34,777 nt of DNA from assembly GCA_947630475.1 (NCBI GenBank), contig CANRHR010000016.1, forward strand, positions 1 through 34,777, given 5' to 3'. Positions within the stretch are counted from its first letter, which is position 1; every line of letters starts with the position of its first letter. A program made the position numbers and the translations under genes. Source of the stretch: an uncultured Clostridia bacterium (GTDB lineage: Bacteria; Bacillota; Clostridia; Lachnospirales; CAG-274). Below the pieces are notes generated by a model. That model did no database searches, was not told the origin of the DNA, and saw nothing but the letters and a program-made list of their open reading frames with translations. Below are positions 1 to 8,819 of this stretch, in pieces.

Positions 1-33
1 AAAGACGTTCATATAAAATGAACGTCTTTTTTG
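1..33 (+). terminator. Rho-independent terminator of a gene left of the window
   Basis: A perfect 12-bp stem (AAAGACGTTCAT at 1-12 pairing with 18-29) closes a 5-base loop and runs into a T tract at 27-32. This is the standard form of an intrinsic terminator on the plus strand. The gene it serves is outside the window. It separates the restriction island from that gene. Confidence 0.75.
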
Positions 34-376
34 CTTTGTTTTGGAGTTTTAACTTTTTTCCTATAAAAATATTTACAATATTAAGCTGTGCTCTTATTTT
101 TTGCTTATGTCTTTTACATATCATTCAAATGAATTTTTGAAGCTTCAGTCACAGTGAGAATGGATTCAGACCATAAACAGCAATCAAGCGGACAGAAAAA
201 ATAATCAGAAGCGAAATGATTTAGGTGTAAAGTGGTTTGGTTCAAATTTTTTATATGGAAAATCTCAGAACCGCTATGGAAATCCTTAGCTTCGTATGAT
301 ATAGTAATATATGAGATTTTAGACGAATTTGCTGACAAAGTGTTTTTTAATAACATTATAATGCAGGGGTGACGGT
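34..376. other. Intergenic stretch before the restriction gene; no gene seen
   Basis: I see no convincing gene here. An open frame on the minus strand covers most of it but runs into the restriction gene, has no ribosome site and resembles nothing I know. No clear promoter is visible. A TATAAT lies at 357-362, but it sits so close to the ribosome site at 366-372 that a transcript starting there would lose it. Confidence 0.4.
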
Positions 377-3160
377 ATGAAAGATAAAGAGCAGAAGCAG
401 GCCGCCAAAAAGTTCGCGGCATTCTGGAAGGATAAAGGATATGAGAAAGGTCAGAGCCAAGCCTTTTGGCTTTCTCTTCTACGTGACGTTTTCGGCGTGG
501 AACATCCGGAGGAATTTATCATTTTTGAAGAACAGGTGCATTTGGACCACACCAGTTTTATTGACGGAACAATACCGGCCACGAAAGTCCTAATCGAGCA
601 AAAAGGTCTGGGCAAGGATTTGAATAAGGCCATCAGGCAGTCGGACGGTTCTCTTCTCAATCCGTTCCAGCAGGCCAAGCGGTACATAACCGAGCTGCCG
701 CTCTCCCAACACCCACGTTGGGTGGTGACCTGCAACTTTGCAGAGTTCTATGTTTACGACATGGAGCGTCCGGGAGGCGAGCCAGAGAAGATACTGCTGG
801 CCGACTTAGAGAAAGAATACTATCGGCTCCAATTCCTCGTTGATACCGGTAGCGACCACCTCAAACGAGAGATGGAGGTTTCCATTGCCGCCGGTGAAAT
901 CGTTGGACTTCTGTATGACGCTTTTCTCAAGCAGTACAAAGACCCAAATAGCGAGAGTACGCTCCGCAGTTTGAATATTCTCTGTGTTCGGCTGGTGTTC
1001 TGTCTGTATGCAGAGGACGCAGGAATTTTCGGCAAACACGGAATGTTTCATGACTATATGGCAGAATTTTCCGCCAAACATATGCGTCGAGCTCTTACGG
1101 ACTTATTCAAAATTCTCGATACAAAGCCGGAAAAACGCGACCCATATTTAAAAGAAGATTTTCCGGAATTGGCGGCGTTTCCTTATGTCAACGGCGGTCT
1201 GTTCCAAGATGAAGACATAGAGATCCCACCTTTCACTGATGAAATTCGTGAGCTTCTGCTGACAAAGGCCAGCGAAGATTTCAACTGGTCAGAAATCAGC
1301 CCCACGATTTTCGGAGCGGTCTTTGAAAGCACACTGAATCCTGAAACACGGCGCTCAGGTGGGATGCACTACACTTCGATCGAGAACATCCACAATGTCA
1401 TTGACCCGCTGTTTCTTGACGGACTGAAAAAGGAGTTTGAAAAAATCGAAGCTATATCCGTCCAGAAAACCCGACAGAGGAAGCTGGAAGAATTTCAAAA
1501 GAAGTTAGGGACGCTCACATTTTTGGACCCTGCCTGCGGAAGCGGCAATTTCCTGACGGAAACTTATCTGAGTTTAAGGCGTTTAGAAAATGACATTCTG
1601 CGGATTTTGTCCGGCGGTCAGATTGCATTTGGCTCTCTGGAATACAATCCAATACAGGTTTCCATCAGCCAGTTTTACGGCATTGAAATAAACGATTTTG
1701 CTGTGACAGTGGCCAAAACTGCGCTTTGGATTGCGGAAAGTCAGATGCTTAAGGAAACGGAAGATATTATTCTGATGAATCTGGATTTCCTGCCGCTGAA
1801 AACAAATGCGTACATTGTAGAGGGCAACGCTTTGCGGATAGATTGGGAAAGCGTGGTGCCCAAATACAAACTAAATTACATTATGGGTAATCCTCCGTTT
1901 ATAGGACAAGCCATGCGCACACGGGAACAAGCAAATGATATACAAGCAGTATTTGCTACATCAAATGTGGGTGGTAAATTAGACTATGTAGCTGGTTGGT
2001 TTAAGAAAGCATCTGATTATATAAAGGCATCCAGCATTGAGGTTGCTTTTGTATCATCAAACTCCATTTGTCAGGGAGAATCTGTAAATTTGTTGTGGGA
2101 AATGCTATTGGGCAATGGGTTGATTATAAATTTTGCACATACTACATTCAAATGGACAAGCGAAGCTAAAGATACAGCAGCTGTTATGTGCGTAATTGTA
2201 GGTTTTTCTTATATAAACAGGGCAGAAAAAAAACTATTTGTAGGGGAACAATACAAAATTGTCAATCATATCAACGGCTATCTCAAAGCTGCTCCTGATG
2301 TTTTTATTAAGAACAGAAGTAAAAGCATTAACAAAGGACTTGCGAAAGTAGTACAGGGCAGTCCACCTGCAGATGATGGTCGATTATTGTTATCTCCTGA
2401 AGAACGAGAAACGCTGATACAGAAATATCCAGAGTTGAGTGAAGTCATACGACCATTTGTCGGAAGTCGGGAGTTCATCAATGACGTAGGATATAGCCGA
2501 TATTGCTTTTGGTTTGATGGTGTTAGCCCAAGTAAATTTCAACATATTCCCGAATTAATGGAGCGCTTCAACTATGTCCGCGAATACAGATTGAGAAGCC
2601 CTGTTGATAGGATACAGAAAACAGCAAACAAACCTTTCCTCTTTACGCAAAACAGACAACCGAAAACGGATTACTTGATTATTCCTCGCGTATCATCATC
2701 AGCACGAAGATATATTCCCATCGGTTTCTTAACACCGGATGTAATAGCAAGCGATTCTGCGGTATTGGTCTATAATGCGAGCTTATATGAATTTGGAATT
2801 ATTTGCTCAAATGTTCATAATTCGTGGATGCGAACAATTGCCGGGCGATTAAAAAATGATTATCGGTATGCGCCATCAGTTTATTATAATTTTCCTTTTC
2901 CCGATGTGACTGATGAGCAACACAGGAAAATTGAAGAATCGGCACAGGCTATACTTGTCGCACGAAAACAGTATCCAGATAAATGTCTTGCAGATATGTA
3001 TGGAGATAAGATGTATTTATTCCCCGAACTCCTTCAAGCCCATCAGGATAACGACCGTGCCGTTATGCAGGCGTATGGCTTCTCTGTCAAGGACATGACC
3101 GAGAGCAAGTGCGTAGCTGAGCTGATGAAAATGTATCAAAAACTTGTGGAGGGTATGTAA
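377..3160 (+). CDS. MmeI-like (type IIL) fused restriction endonuclease/adenine methyltransferase
   Basis: This looks like a 927-residue single-chain enzyme that cuts and methylates DNA from one polypeptide; MmeI itself has about 919 residues. In order it shows an N-terminal PD-(D/E)XK-type nuclease with D63, E74 and K76 (D-x10-E-x-K), a helical spacer, a methyltransferase with SAM motif FLDPACGSGNF at 382-392 and catalytic NPPF at 505-508, then a target-recognition domain (about 620-830) and a C-terminal helical part. NPPF indicates N6-adenine methylation. The ATG follows a GGGGTGA ribosome site at 366-372. All key residues are present, so the enzyme is probably active, with one-strand methylation expected by analogy with MmeI. 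Codons for residues 1 to about 500 and the last 50 are GC-rich, while the segment between is AT-rich, suggesting an exchanged recognition domain. The next gene starts one base after the stop. The recognition site cannot be read from the sequence. Confidence 0.88.
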   Translation: MKDKEQKQAAKKFAAFWKDKGYEKGQSQAFWLSLLRDVFGVEHPEEFIIFEEQVHLDHTSFIDGTIPATKVLIEQKGLGKDLNKAIRQSDGSLLNPFQQAKRYITELPLSQHPRWVVTCNFAEFYVYDMERPGGEPEKILLADLEKEYYRLQFLVDTGSDHLKREMEVSIAAGEIVGLLYDAFLKQYKDPNSESTLRSLNILCVRLVFCLYAEDAGIFGKHGMFHDYMAEFSAKHMRRALTDLFKILDTKPEKRDPYLKEDFPELAAFPYVNGGLFQDEDIEIPPFTDEIRELLLTKASEDFNWSEISPTIFGAVFESTLNPETRRSGGMHYTSIENIHNVIDPLFLDGLKKEFEKIEAISVQKTRQRKLEEFQKKLGTLTFLDPACGSGNFLTETYLSLRRLENDILRILSGGQIAFGSLEYNPIQVSISQFYGIEINDFAVTVAKTALWIAESQMLKETEDIILMNLDFLPLKTNAYIVEGNALRIDWESVVPKYKLNYIMGNPPFIGQAMRTREQANDIQAVFATSNVGGKLDYVAGWFKKASDYIKASSIEVAFVSSNSICQGESVNLLWEMLLGNGLIINFAHTTFKWTSEAKDTAAVMCVIVGFSYINRAEKKLFVGEQYKIVNHINGYLKAAPDVFIKNRSKSINKGLAKVVQGSPPADDGRLLLSPEERETLIQKYPELSEVIRPFVGSREFINDVGYSRYCFWFDGVSPSKFQHIPELMERFNYVREYRLRSPVDRIQKTANKPFLFTQNRQPKTDYLIIPRVSSSARRYIPIGFLTPDVIASDSAVLVYNASLYEFGIICSNVHNSWMRTIAGRLKNDYRYAPSVYYNFPFPDVTDEQHRKIEESAQAILVARKQYPDKCLADMYGDKMYLFPELLQAHQDNDRAVMQAYGFSVKDMTESKCVAELMKMYQKLVEGM

Positions 3161-3161
3161 T

Positions 3162-4076
3162 ATGCCGAAAGTTTTTATTTCCTATTCATGGGATAATGAA
3201 GAACATAAAAAATGGACGCTTTCATTTGCTGATAAACTTCTCGAAAATGGAATTGAGGCTTACATAGACCAATATGACGTACAATACGGCGATAGATTGC
3301 CACATTTTATGGAGGAGTACATCACAAAAGCCAACTTCGTTTTGATTGTTTGCACACCCCAATACAAAGAGAAAGCTGATTCTCGTCAAGGCGGTGTCGG
3401 ATATGAAGGAAACATAATATCTGGAGAACTGTTTGCAAAGGGAAACGAAAGAAAATTCATTCCAATAATACGCAGAGGTAATGAAAAATCATCAATGCCA
3501 AGTTACTTAGCAGGAAAATATTATGTCGATTTACGAGATGGTTCTAACTTCGAAACACAATTTAAAGATTTAATTACCACACTAAAAGGTCAGCATAAAA
3601 AACCGCCTGCCAAACGATTGGTATCAGATTCAAAAGAACCCATACCTATTCAAAAAACAACTACACCAAACGAGCCCGTTCGTATATTAGGAATCATAAC
3701 AGACCAAGTAACTGTTCCAAAGATGAATGGAACTCGCGGTTCAGCTTTATATAAAATACCATTTCGCTCGTCGAAAAAACCTAGTAAACTATGGAAAGAA
3801 TTATTTGTACGAATTTGGAATCACCCTCCACAGTGGACTGCAATGCATAGATCCGGCATTGCATCTGTTTATGAAGATGAAATAATCCTTGATGGGACAA
3901 CAATAGAAGAAGTGCGTAATTATCACAGGGAAACACTTATCCTTTGTGTTGATGAGGCAAACAAGACCGAGAAAAAATATCTTGAAGAAGAACAGCACCA
4001 ACGGGAACTTGAAGAAACCTGTAAGGACAAGCACTATAATAAAATATCAGATATAGCTGACGACATTAAATTCTGA
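3162..4076 (+). CDS. SEFIR/TIR-type domain protein with unassigned C-terminal domain
   Basis: A 304-residue protein. Residues 1-145 match a SEFIR (TIR-like) fold: KVFISYSWD at 3-11, the IDQYDV segment at 35-40 followed by GD, LIVCTPQY at 61-68, and GGVGYEG at 77-83 with E82 as candidate catalytic Glu. Bacterial TIR-like domains often act as NAD-degrading effectors in phage defence; whether this one does is inference. After a linker (about 150-175), residues 176-265 form a second globular segment containing HPPQWTAMHR and EDEIILDGTTIEEV that I cannot assign. The tail is charged and probably helical. ATG 3162 is chosen because GGAGGG at 3148-3153 sits 8 bases upstream; the frame extends to a TTG at 3144 inside the restriction gene, which lacks a site. 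Only one base separates it from that gene's stop, so the two are cotranscribed and probably translationally coupled. Confidence 0.8.
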   Translation: MPKVFISYSWDNEEHKKWTLSFADKLLENGIEAYIDQYDVQYGDRLPHFMEEYITKANFVLIVCTPQYKEKADSRQGGVGYEGNIISGELFAKGNERKFIPIIRRGNEKSSMPSYLAGKYYVDLRDGSNFETQFKDLITTLKGQHKKPPAKRLVSDSKEPIPIQKTTTPNEPVRILGIITDQVTVPKMNGTRGSALYKIPFRSSKKPSKLWKELFVRIWNHPPQWTAMHRSGIASVYEDEIILDGTTIEEVRNYHRETLILCVDEANKTEKKYLEEEQHQRELEETCKDKHYNKISDIADDIKF

Positions 4077-4180
4077 AAGAATCTTCCCAGCAGTATTCGA
4101 TTGCTCAACGGCTTACAATAACATCTGTTTTTTACAAAATACAGTTTTCTTCACAAACCAGACAAGTGGCATAAAACAAT

Positions 4181-4224
4181 AAAAAACCGCTGGCATTCCA
4201 CCGAAGATCCGGCGCGTCAGCGGT
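4181..4224 (-). terminator. Terminator of the GIY-YIG gene
   Basis: Read on the minus strand, a 9-bp stem (4216-4224 with 4186-4194, one G-U pair) with a smaller internal stem is followed by a run of six T. It lies just after the stop of the gene ending at 4239. It also separates that gene from the convergent SEFIR gene. Confidence 0.65.
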
Positions 4225-4238
4225 CAGTCTTTCTGTCT

Positions 4239-4685
4239 TTAGTCATAAGTCCACTCATCATCTGGTATGTAAACTTCTTTCGGTAAATTACCCCTCCAAC
4301 CTTTATTTAATATCCTCAGACGCTGCGATGTATGGCATGACTTCGTACACATCGTATTGTAGAGCAACTGATTCCGGCAACAGTATATCAGCGTAGCCTC
4401 GGCGTCAACAATAAGCTGCTTTAGATCTTTCTCTTGAACATTTTTCGACCTAACGATGGTACCTAGCCTCACGTATTTCTTTCCGCGATAACTGTCTATC
4501 CAGCGCCACCAATGCTCCTCCAATCGGCTTTTGTAGCTATATGTCGTCCTGCCAATATACAGATCTGATATTTTACCGCCGAAATCACGTGTAATATAAT
4601 AAATCCCAATATCACTCATTCGGGCATCTTCCAAAATGCTGTTAATATCCATCGGATATGACCAGTTGATCTCTATCGTCCTCAT
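4239..4685 (-). CDS. Small GIY-YIG nuclease-family protein
   Basis: A 148-residue protein with the signature parts of the GIY-YIG nuclease fold: GIYYI at 27-31, LYIGRT at 42-47, the arginine of RLEEH (R54), a Glu at 96 in DAEATLI, and LYN ending at N110. The catalytic set therefore looks intact. The family includes homing nucleases, UvrC-type repair nucleases and phage or defence nucleases; which applies here cannot be told. Five cysteines between 102 and 116 plus a nearby histidine hint at a metal site, which is inference. GGAGG lies just before the ATG, and the ATG overlaps the stop of a short preceding frame (ATGA). It converges on the SEFIR gene, so it belongs to the island only by position and composition. 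Confidence 0.72.
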   Translation of the reverse strand: MRTIEINWSYPMDINSILEDARMSDIGIYYITRDFGGKISDLYIGRTTYSYKSRLEEHWWRWIDSYRGKKYVRLGTIVRSKNVQEKDLKQLIVDAEATLIYCCRNQLLYNTMCTKSCHTSQRLRILNKGWRGNLPKEVYIPDDEWTYD

Positions 4686-4848
4686 TTATCCTCCGTATAT
4701 AGTACAATTTCTTCAGCCATGAGTGAATCAAGCTCATCTAAATATGGCTTTTATAAGTGTTCATCCTCTAAAATGCCTTATTTGACAGACTGTCAGGTTG
4801 CAGGTTTCTTCGCAAATTTATTACAAATCTTTGATTTTACCGGCTTTC
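4686..4848 (-). other. Spacer between lysS and the GIY-YIG gene with a possible gene remnant
   Basis: On the minus strand a short frame ends in LDELDSLMAEEIVLYTEDK and its TGA overlaps the start of the GIY-YIG gene as ATGA. Further upstream it is broken by stops. The overlap is typical of a translationally coupled pair, so this may be the last trace of a lost upstream gene. The spacer also contains the 13-bp palindrome listed separately. Confidence 0.3.
4783..4795. promoter_or_regulatory. 13-bp palindrome, possible operator or weak hairpin
   Basis: TGACAGACTGTCA is a perfect palindrome around a central A. The 18 bases TTATTTGACAGACTGTCA (4778-4795) match 16 of 18 positions at 12017-12034, upstream of nadB. 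It could be a protein-binding site or a short hairpin after lysS. No long T run follows on the minus strand. Confidence 0.3.
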
Positions 4849-6330
4849 TCACTCCAGCGGCTTCATTGTCGGGAATAAAAGCACATCTCTTATCGTAGCC
4901 GAATCGGTTAAAAGCATAACAAGCCTGTCTATACCCATTCCCATACCTCCCGTTGGAGGCATTCCGTATTCAAGTGAAAGTATAAAATCGTTATCAATCA
5001 TATTCGCTTCATCATCGCCCTGTGCCCTAAGTTCTTCTTGACGCTTAAATCTTTGAAGCTGATCAATCGGATCGTTAAGCTCGGAATAAGCGTTTGCAAA
5101 CTCACGCCCTACTATAAAAAGCTCAAATCTTTCGGTGTATTCAGGCTTATCAGGCTTTTTCTTTGTAAGAGGTGATATTTCAACAGGATGATCCATAAGG
5201 AATGTGGGCTGAACAAGCTTATCTTCTACAAACTCTTCAAAGAAAAGATTTAATATATCGCCCTTTGAATGTCTTTGCTCAAATTCAATATTGTGTGCTT
5301 TTGCTGCTTCTCTTGCCTGCTGCGTTGTATTAATTTCATCAAAATCCACGCCGGAATATTTTTTTACCGCCTCAACCATTGTTATTCTTTCAAACGGCTT
5401 GCTCAAATCAATTTCCGTTCCTTGGTAATTAACAATTTCCGTTCCCAAAACCTCTTTTGCACAGTTTCTTATAAGCCCTTCGGTTATATCCATCATACCA
5501 TGATAATCAGTATATGCCTGATAAAGCTCAATCAAAGTAAATTCGGGGTTATGCTTCATATCCATACCCTCATTCCTAAAAACTCTTCCTATCTCATAAA
5601 CTCTTTCAAGCCCGCCTACAATAAGCCTTTTAAGTGGAAGCTCAAGGGCGATTCTCATATACATATCAATATCAAGGCTATTGTGATGTGTTATAAAAGG
5701 TCTTGCCGCAGCGCCGCCCGGAATAGTTTGAAGCATAGGAGTTTCAACCTCAAGGAAGCTTAAAGCATCAAGATAATTTCTTATGCTCTTAATGATGGCG
5801 CATCTTTTAAAGAAAACATCCTTAACCTCCGGATTGACAATTAAATCAACATACCTCTGCCTGTATCTTAAATCAATATCTCTCAAGCCATGAAATTTTT
5901 CGGGAAGTATCTGAAGACTTTTTGAGAGAAGTACAACCTCGCAGGCTTTAACCGAAATTTCACCGGTTTTGGTTTTAAAAACATCTCCTTTTATTAAGAC
6001 AATATCTCCTATATCAAGCTTTTTAAAATCTGCATATTCTTCTTCGCCGACACCATCTCTTGAAACATAGCTTTGTATCCTTCCATCTCTGTCCTGAATA
6101 GAACAAAATGAAGCCTTTCCCATAAGTCTTTTGCTCATAAGTCTTCCCGCAACACTAACCTGTTTTGACTCAAGAGAATCAAAATTCGCCTTAATTTCTT
6201 CACTATGATGAGTAACCTCAGCCTTAACTATTTCAAATGGATCTTTGCCTCTTGCTTTTAAATCCTCAAGCTTATCCCTGCGAATTTTTAAAAGCTCGTT
6301 CATTTGCTTTTCGTTTGTATTTTCAGCCAT
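4849..6330 (-). CDS. lysS: Lysyl-tRNA synthetase, class II
   Basis: Charges tRNA-Lys with lysine in the cytoplasm. The 493-residue protein has an N-terminal OB-fold anticodon-binding domain (about 50-150, including [16 protein letters not shown]) and a class II catalytic core with [19 protein letters not shown], motif 2 in [20 protein letters not shown], and motif 3 in [13 protein letters not shown] near the C-terminus. Length and motifs are those of a normal bacterial LysS. I place the start at ATG 6330 rather than GTG 6339: AGGAG at 6339-6343 overlaps the GTG but sits 8 bases before the ATG. It follows greA by 26 bases and is surely in the same transcript, a neighbour pair common in Firmicutes. 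No riboswitch or T-box is visible ahead of it. Confidence 0.97.
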   Translation of the reverse strand: MAENTNEKQMNELLKIRRDKLEDLKARGKDPFEIVKAEVTHHSEEIKANFDSLESKQVSVAGRLMSKRLMGKASFCSIQDRDGRIQSYVSRDGVGEEEYADFKKLDIGDIVLIKGDVFKTKTGEISVKACEVVLLSKSLQILPEKFHGLRDIDLRYRQRYVDLIVNPEVKDVFFKRCAIIKSIRNYLDALSFLEVETPMLQTIPGGAAARPFITHHNSLDIDMYMRIALELPLKRLIVGGLERVYEIGRVFRNEGMDMKHNPEFTLIELYQAYTDYHGMMDITEGLIRNCAKEVLGTEIVNYQGTEIDLSKPFERITMVEAVKKYSGVDFDEINTTQQAREAAKAHNIEFEQRHSKGDILNLFFEEFVEDKLVQPTFLMDHPVEISPLTKKKPDKPEYTERFELFIVGREFANAYSELNDPIDQLQRFKRQEELRAQGDDEANMIDNDFILSLEYGMPPTGGMGMGIDRLVMLLTDSATIRDVLLFPTMKPLE

Positions 6331-6356
6331 TTTTTTCACTCCTAAATTTTTAGCCT

Positions 6357-6833
6357 TTATTCTATATCCAAAATTTTTATTCTTGAAATTCCGTTTGGTG
6401 TTTCAACCTCAATCGTATCCCCTGCCGCATGACCTATCAAAGCAGCTCCTATAGGTGATTCGTTTGAAATTTTGCCGTCAAACGGATCTGCCTCCGCAGA
6501 ACCTACCAAAGTATATTCTTCCTCTTCTTCAAACTCTTCATCATAAACCCTTATTTTGCTTCCAAGGCTTACAAGTCCGGAGTTTCTGTCTTCATCATCA
6601 ATAACCTGAGCATTCCTCAGCATATTTTCTATTGTAACAATTCTTGCTTCAATTTCCGCCTGTTCTTCCTTTGCGGCGTCATATTCGGCATTTTCTGAAA
6701 GATCGCCCTGCCCTCTTGCTTCTTTAATTTTTGCGGCTACATCTTTACGTCTTACAACCTTTAAATCCTCAAGCTCATCTTCAAGCTTTTTTAAGCCCTC
6801 TGCTGTTAAAATAATCTTTTTTTCATCTGACAT
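6357..6833 (-). CDS. greA: Transcription elongation factor GreA
   Basis: Rescues backtracked RNA polymerase by stimulating cleavage of the transcript 3' end. At 158 residues it has the full family length. The N-terminal coiled coil (about 10-75) includes [16 protein letters not shown], and the conserved acidic tip lies in [16 protein letters not shown]. The C-terminal FKBP-like domain ends in [27 protein letters not shown] lies 9 bases upstream of the ATG. It is the first gene of a greA-lysS transcript, served by a consensus promoter about 145 bases upstream. Confidence 0.97.
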   Translation of the reverse strand: MSDEKKIILTAEGLKKLEDELEDLKVVRRKDVAAKIKEARGQGDLSENAEYDAAKEEQAEIEARIVTIENMLRNAQVIDDEDRNSGLVSLGSKIRVYDEEFEEEEEYTLVGSAEADPFDGKISNESPIGAALIGHAAGDTIEVETPNGISRIKILDIE

Positions 6834-6975
6834 ATATATACACTCCTTAAATTTTTAAGTATTACTGTATGCTTGCATACACTCTATTATTTAAGCCTAA
6901 GCTTTTTGGCGCATAAGCTTAAGATTATTATATATTTATGCTTATAATCCATTATTTTGCACAAAGACCTACTGT

Positions 6976-7004
6976 ATTATAGCCTAACAAAGGCAAGCTG
7001 TCAA
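6976..7004 (-). promoter_or_regulatory. Perfect-consensus vegetative promoter for greA-lysS
   Basis: On the minus strand TTGACA (6999-7004) and TATAAT (6976-6981) are separated by exactly 17 bases, a full match to the housekeeping sigma consensus. It begins only 14 bases past the stop of the upstream gene ending at 7019. It leaves a greA leader of roughly 135 bases with some AAGCTTA-type inverted repeats but no recognisable riboswitch. Confidence 0.85.
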
Positions 7005-7018
7005 CAAAAAACAACATA

Positions 7019-8800
7019 TCACAAATTAAGCCTGTCTATTATCTGCGCAACCATATCATACCTGTTAAATGGGGTTGTTATATAAAAACCATCAACATAA
7101 GGCTTTATTTTTTCTCCTATATCAACAGCAATTTCAATGCCGACTTTTTGTGCCTCCTGCCTTGTCATATCCGGTGAAAATTTATCTATATACTTTTGTG
7201 AAACGGTTATCCCCGGCAGCTCATTGTTGATAAACTGAGCATTTTTGTATGAAACCAACGGCATAATACCGCCTAAAATTTTGTAGTTTCTGTTTTTATC
7301 CATGCGGCTTAAATATTCTATGACGTCGTCGGAAAATATAGGCTGAGTTAAAAAAAATTCCGCTCCGCACTCTCTCTTTTTTATAAGACGCTTAAGCTCA
7401 GAATCCTTATTTTTAACGTTAAAATTAACCGCACAGCCTATTTTTACTCTTTCCTGTTCAAAAACAGATTCATTCATCTCATTTATCATGCTTGTTAAAC
7501 TGTATGAATTTAAATCAAAAACGCTCTTCGTTTCTAATCTTTCCGCACTTGGCACAGGGTCGCCCGTAACTATCAAAAAATTACGTATGCCCTCAATATA
7601 TGCGCCCAAAACGGCAGAACGAAGCGAAATAGAGTTTCTGTCACGGCAGCATATATGCGGCAAAACATCTATCCCGGTTTCTCTTAAAATTTTGGAAGAA
7701 ATAACAATCGAATCAGCCCTTGTCTTTCCCATAGGAGAATCCGCTATAGTTATGATATCAACATTTTTTTGCTTTAAATATGCGGCAGCCTCCAAAATCT
7801 TTTTTGTATCGGTTTTAAAAGGCGGATCAAGCTCAACTGCTATTAAAAACCTATTTTTTTCAATGCTTTCATGAAACTTGTTTTTAACGGCTTTAACAGA
7901 GTCTGTCACAACCTTTTTTTCATGCTCTTCGCTGCTTTTTTCGCTGATTTCTATTTTATGCACCGAAGAAATCATATCGGATAAAAGCTTTATATGTTCG
8001 GGGGTTGTTCCACAGCAGCCGCCTACAATTTTAACGCCCAAATCTGAAATATCGCAAACCATTTTTGCAAAATATTTGGGATTCATAATATATTCGATTC
8101 TTCCGTCGATAACCTCCGGATAACCTGCGTTTGGCATAGCGGTCATAATTTTAGGCATATTTTCAAGCTTTTTTATGATATTTAGCATATGCATAGGCCC
8201 TATTCCGCAGTTAAAGCCCACCGCATCAATATTATTATCGGCGGTCATTTTTTTAATAATATTTTTTGCAGATACCGATTTTTTTGTAACTGCCGTATCT
8301 GTAAGAGCAAATTGAGTTAAAACAAAAGCATTGGGATTTTTGTTTTTAATGTAGGCGGCTGCTTTTATAAGACGTTTATAGTTATTGAAAGTTTCAAAAA
8401 CAAAAATTTCAATCCCGAATTTTATAAAAGCATCGATAATCTCAAAATACTTTCTCATATCCGAGCCTGCGTCGGCAATAGGTCCTATGCTTGCGCCTAT
8501 AAAGACATCTTTGCCCTGCGCCGCTCTTTCTGCGATTTCAACAGCCTTTTTAATAACCTTTTCGGCTGTTTCAAAGCTGTCCAAATTTGAAGCGTTTGCG
8601 CCAAATGTATTTGTTCTTATCAGCTTTGCTCCGGCTTCTATATATTTTTTGTGAATATTTTCTATCAAATATTCATCATAAAGACAGCCCAGCTCACAGG
8701 GATACTCCGATTCGGGTTTTAAGGTTTTAAAAAAGGTTCCCATAGCTCCGTCGGCTATAAGAATATTTTTTTCAAGATATTTTTTTATATTATTTTTCAT
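7019..8800 (-). CDS. Bifunctional homocysteine S-methyltransferase / 5,10-methylenetetrahydrofolate reductase
   Basis: Two enzymes in one chain, as in Bacillus YitJ. The N-terminal half (to about 290) is a homocysteine methyltransferase barrel. Its zinc ligands are the cysteine in FNCGIGP and the two in GGCCGTTPEHI. The C-terminal half (about 305-590) is the flavin-dependent reductase that makes 5-methyl-THF (VELDPPFKTD, ADSPMGKTRAD, LIVTGDP). There is no pterin- or cobalamin-binding module, so this is not a complete MetH. Methyl transfer probably uses a separate partner, which links it to the corrinoid-reactivation genes at 24844-26962 by inference. The frame opens at ATG 8812, but I prefer ATG 8800, which fits the family N-terminus (KKYLEKNILIADGAMGT) and has a weak GATGGG ahead; the start is uncertain. 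Last gene of the nadB-nadC-proC run. Confidence 0.93.
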   Translation of the reverse strand: MKNNIKKYLEKNILIADGAMGTFFKTLKPESEYPCELGCLYDEYLIENIHKKYIEAGAKLIRTNTFGANASNLDSFETAEKVIKKAVEIAERAAQGKDVFIGASIGPIADAGSDMRKYFEIIDAFIKFGIEIFVFETFNNYKRLIKAAAYIKNKNPNAFVLTQFALTDTAVTKKSVSAKNIIKKMTADNNIDAVGFNCGIGPMHMLNIIKKLENMPKIMTAMPNAGYPEVIDGRIEYIMNPKYFAKMVCDISDLGVKIVGGCCGTTPEHIKLLSDMISSVHKIEISEKSSEEHEKKVVTDSVKAVKNKFHESIEKNRFLIAVELDPPFKTDTKKILEAAAYLKQKNVDIITIADSPMGKTRADSIVISSKILRETGIDVLPHICCRDRNSISLRSAVLGAYIEGIRNFLIVTGDPVPSAERLETKSVFDLNSYSLTSMINEMNESVFEQERVKIGCAVNFNVKNKDSELKRLIKKRECGAEFFLTQPIFSDDVIEYLSRMDKNRNYKILGGIMPLVSYKNAQFINNELPGITVSQKYIDKFSPDMTRQEAQKVGIEIAVDIGEKIKPYVDGFYITTPFNRYDMVAQIIDRLNL

Positions 8801-8819
8801 ATCATAACCCATCTTTATT

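Noticed and set aside
357..362. TATAAT as a promoter of the restriction gene, with CTGACA 19 bases upstream
   Set aside because: The transcript would start within the ribosome site at 366-372, leaving it incomplete.
114..422. 102-codon open frame on the minus strand before the restriction gene
   Set aside because: It overlaps the start of a certain gene, has no ribosome site and no recognisable features.
5269..5763. 164-codon plus-strand frame opposite lysS
   Set aside because: Antisense shadow of a certain gene, with no ribosome site or known motif.
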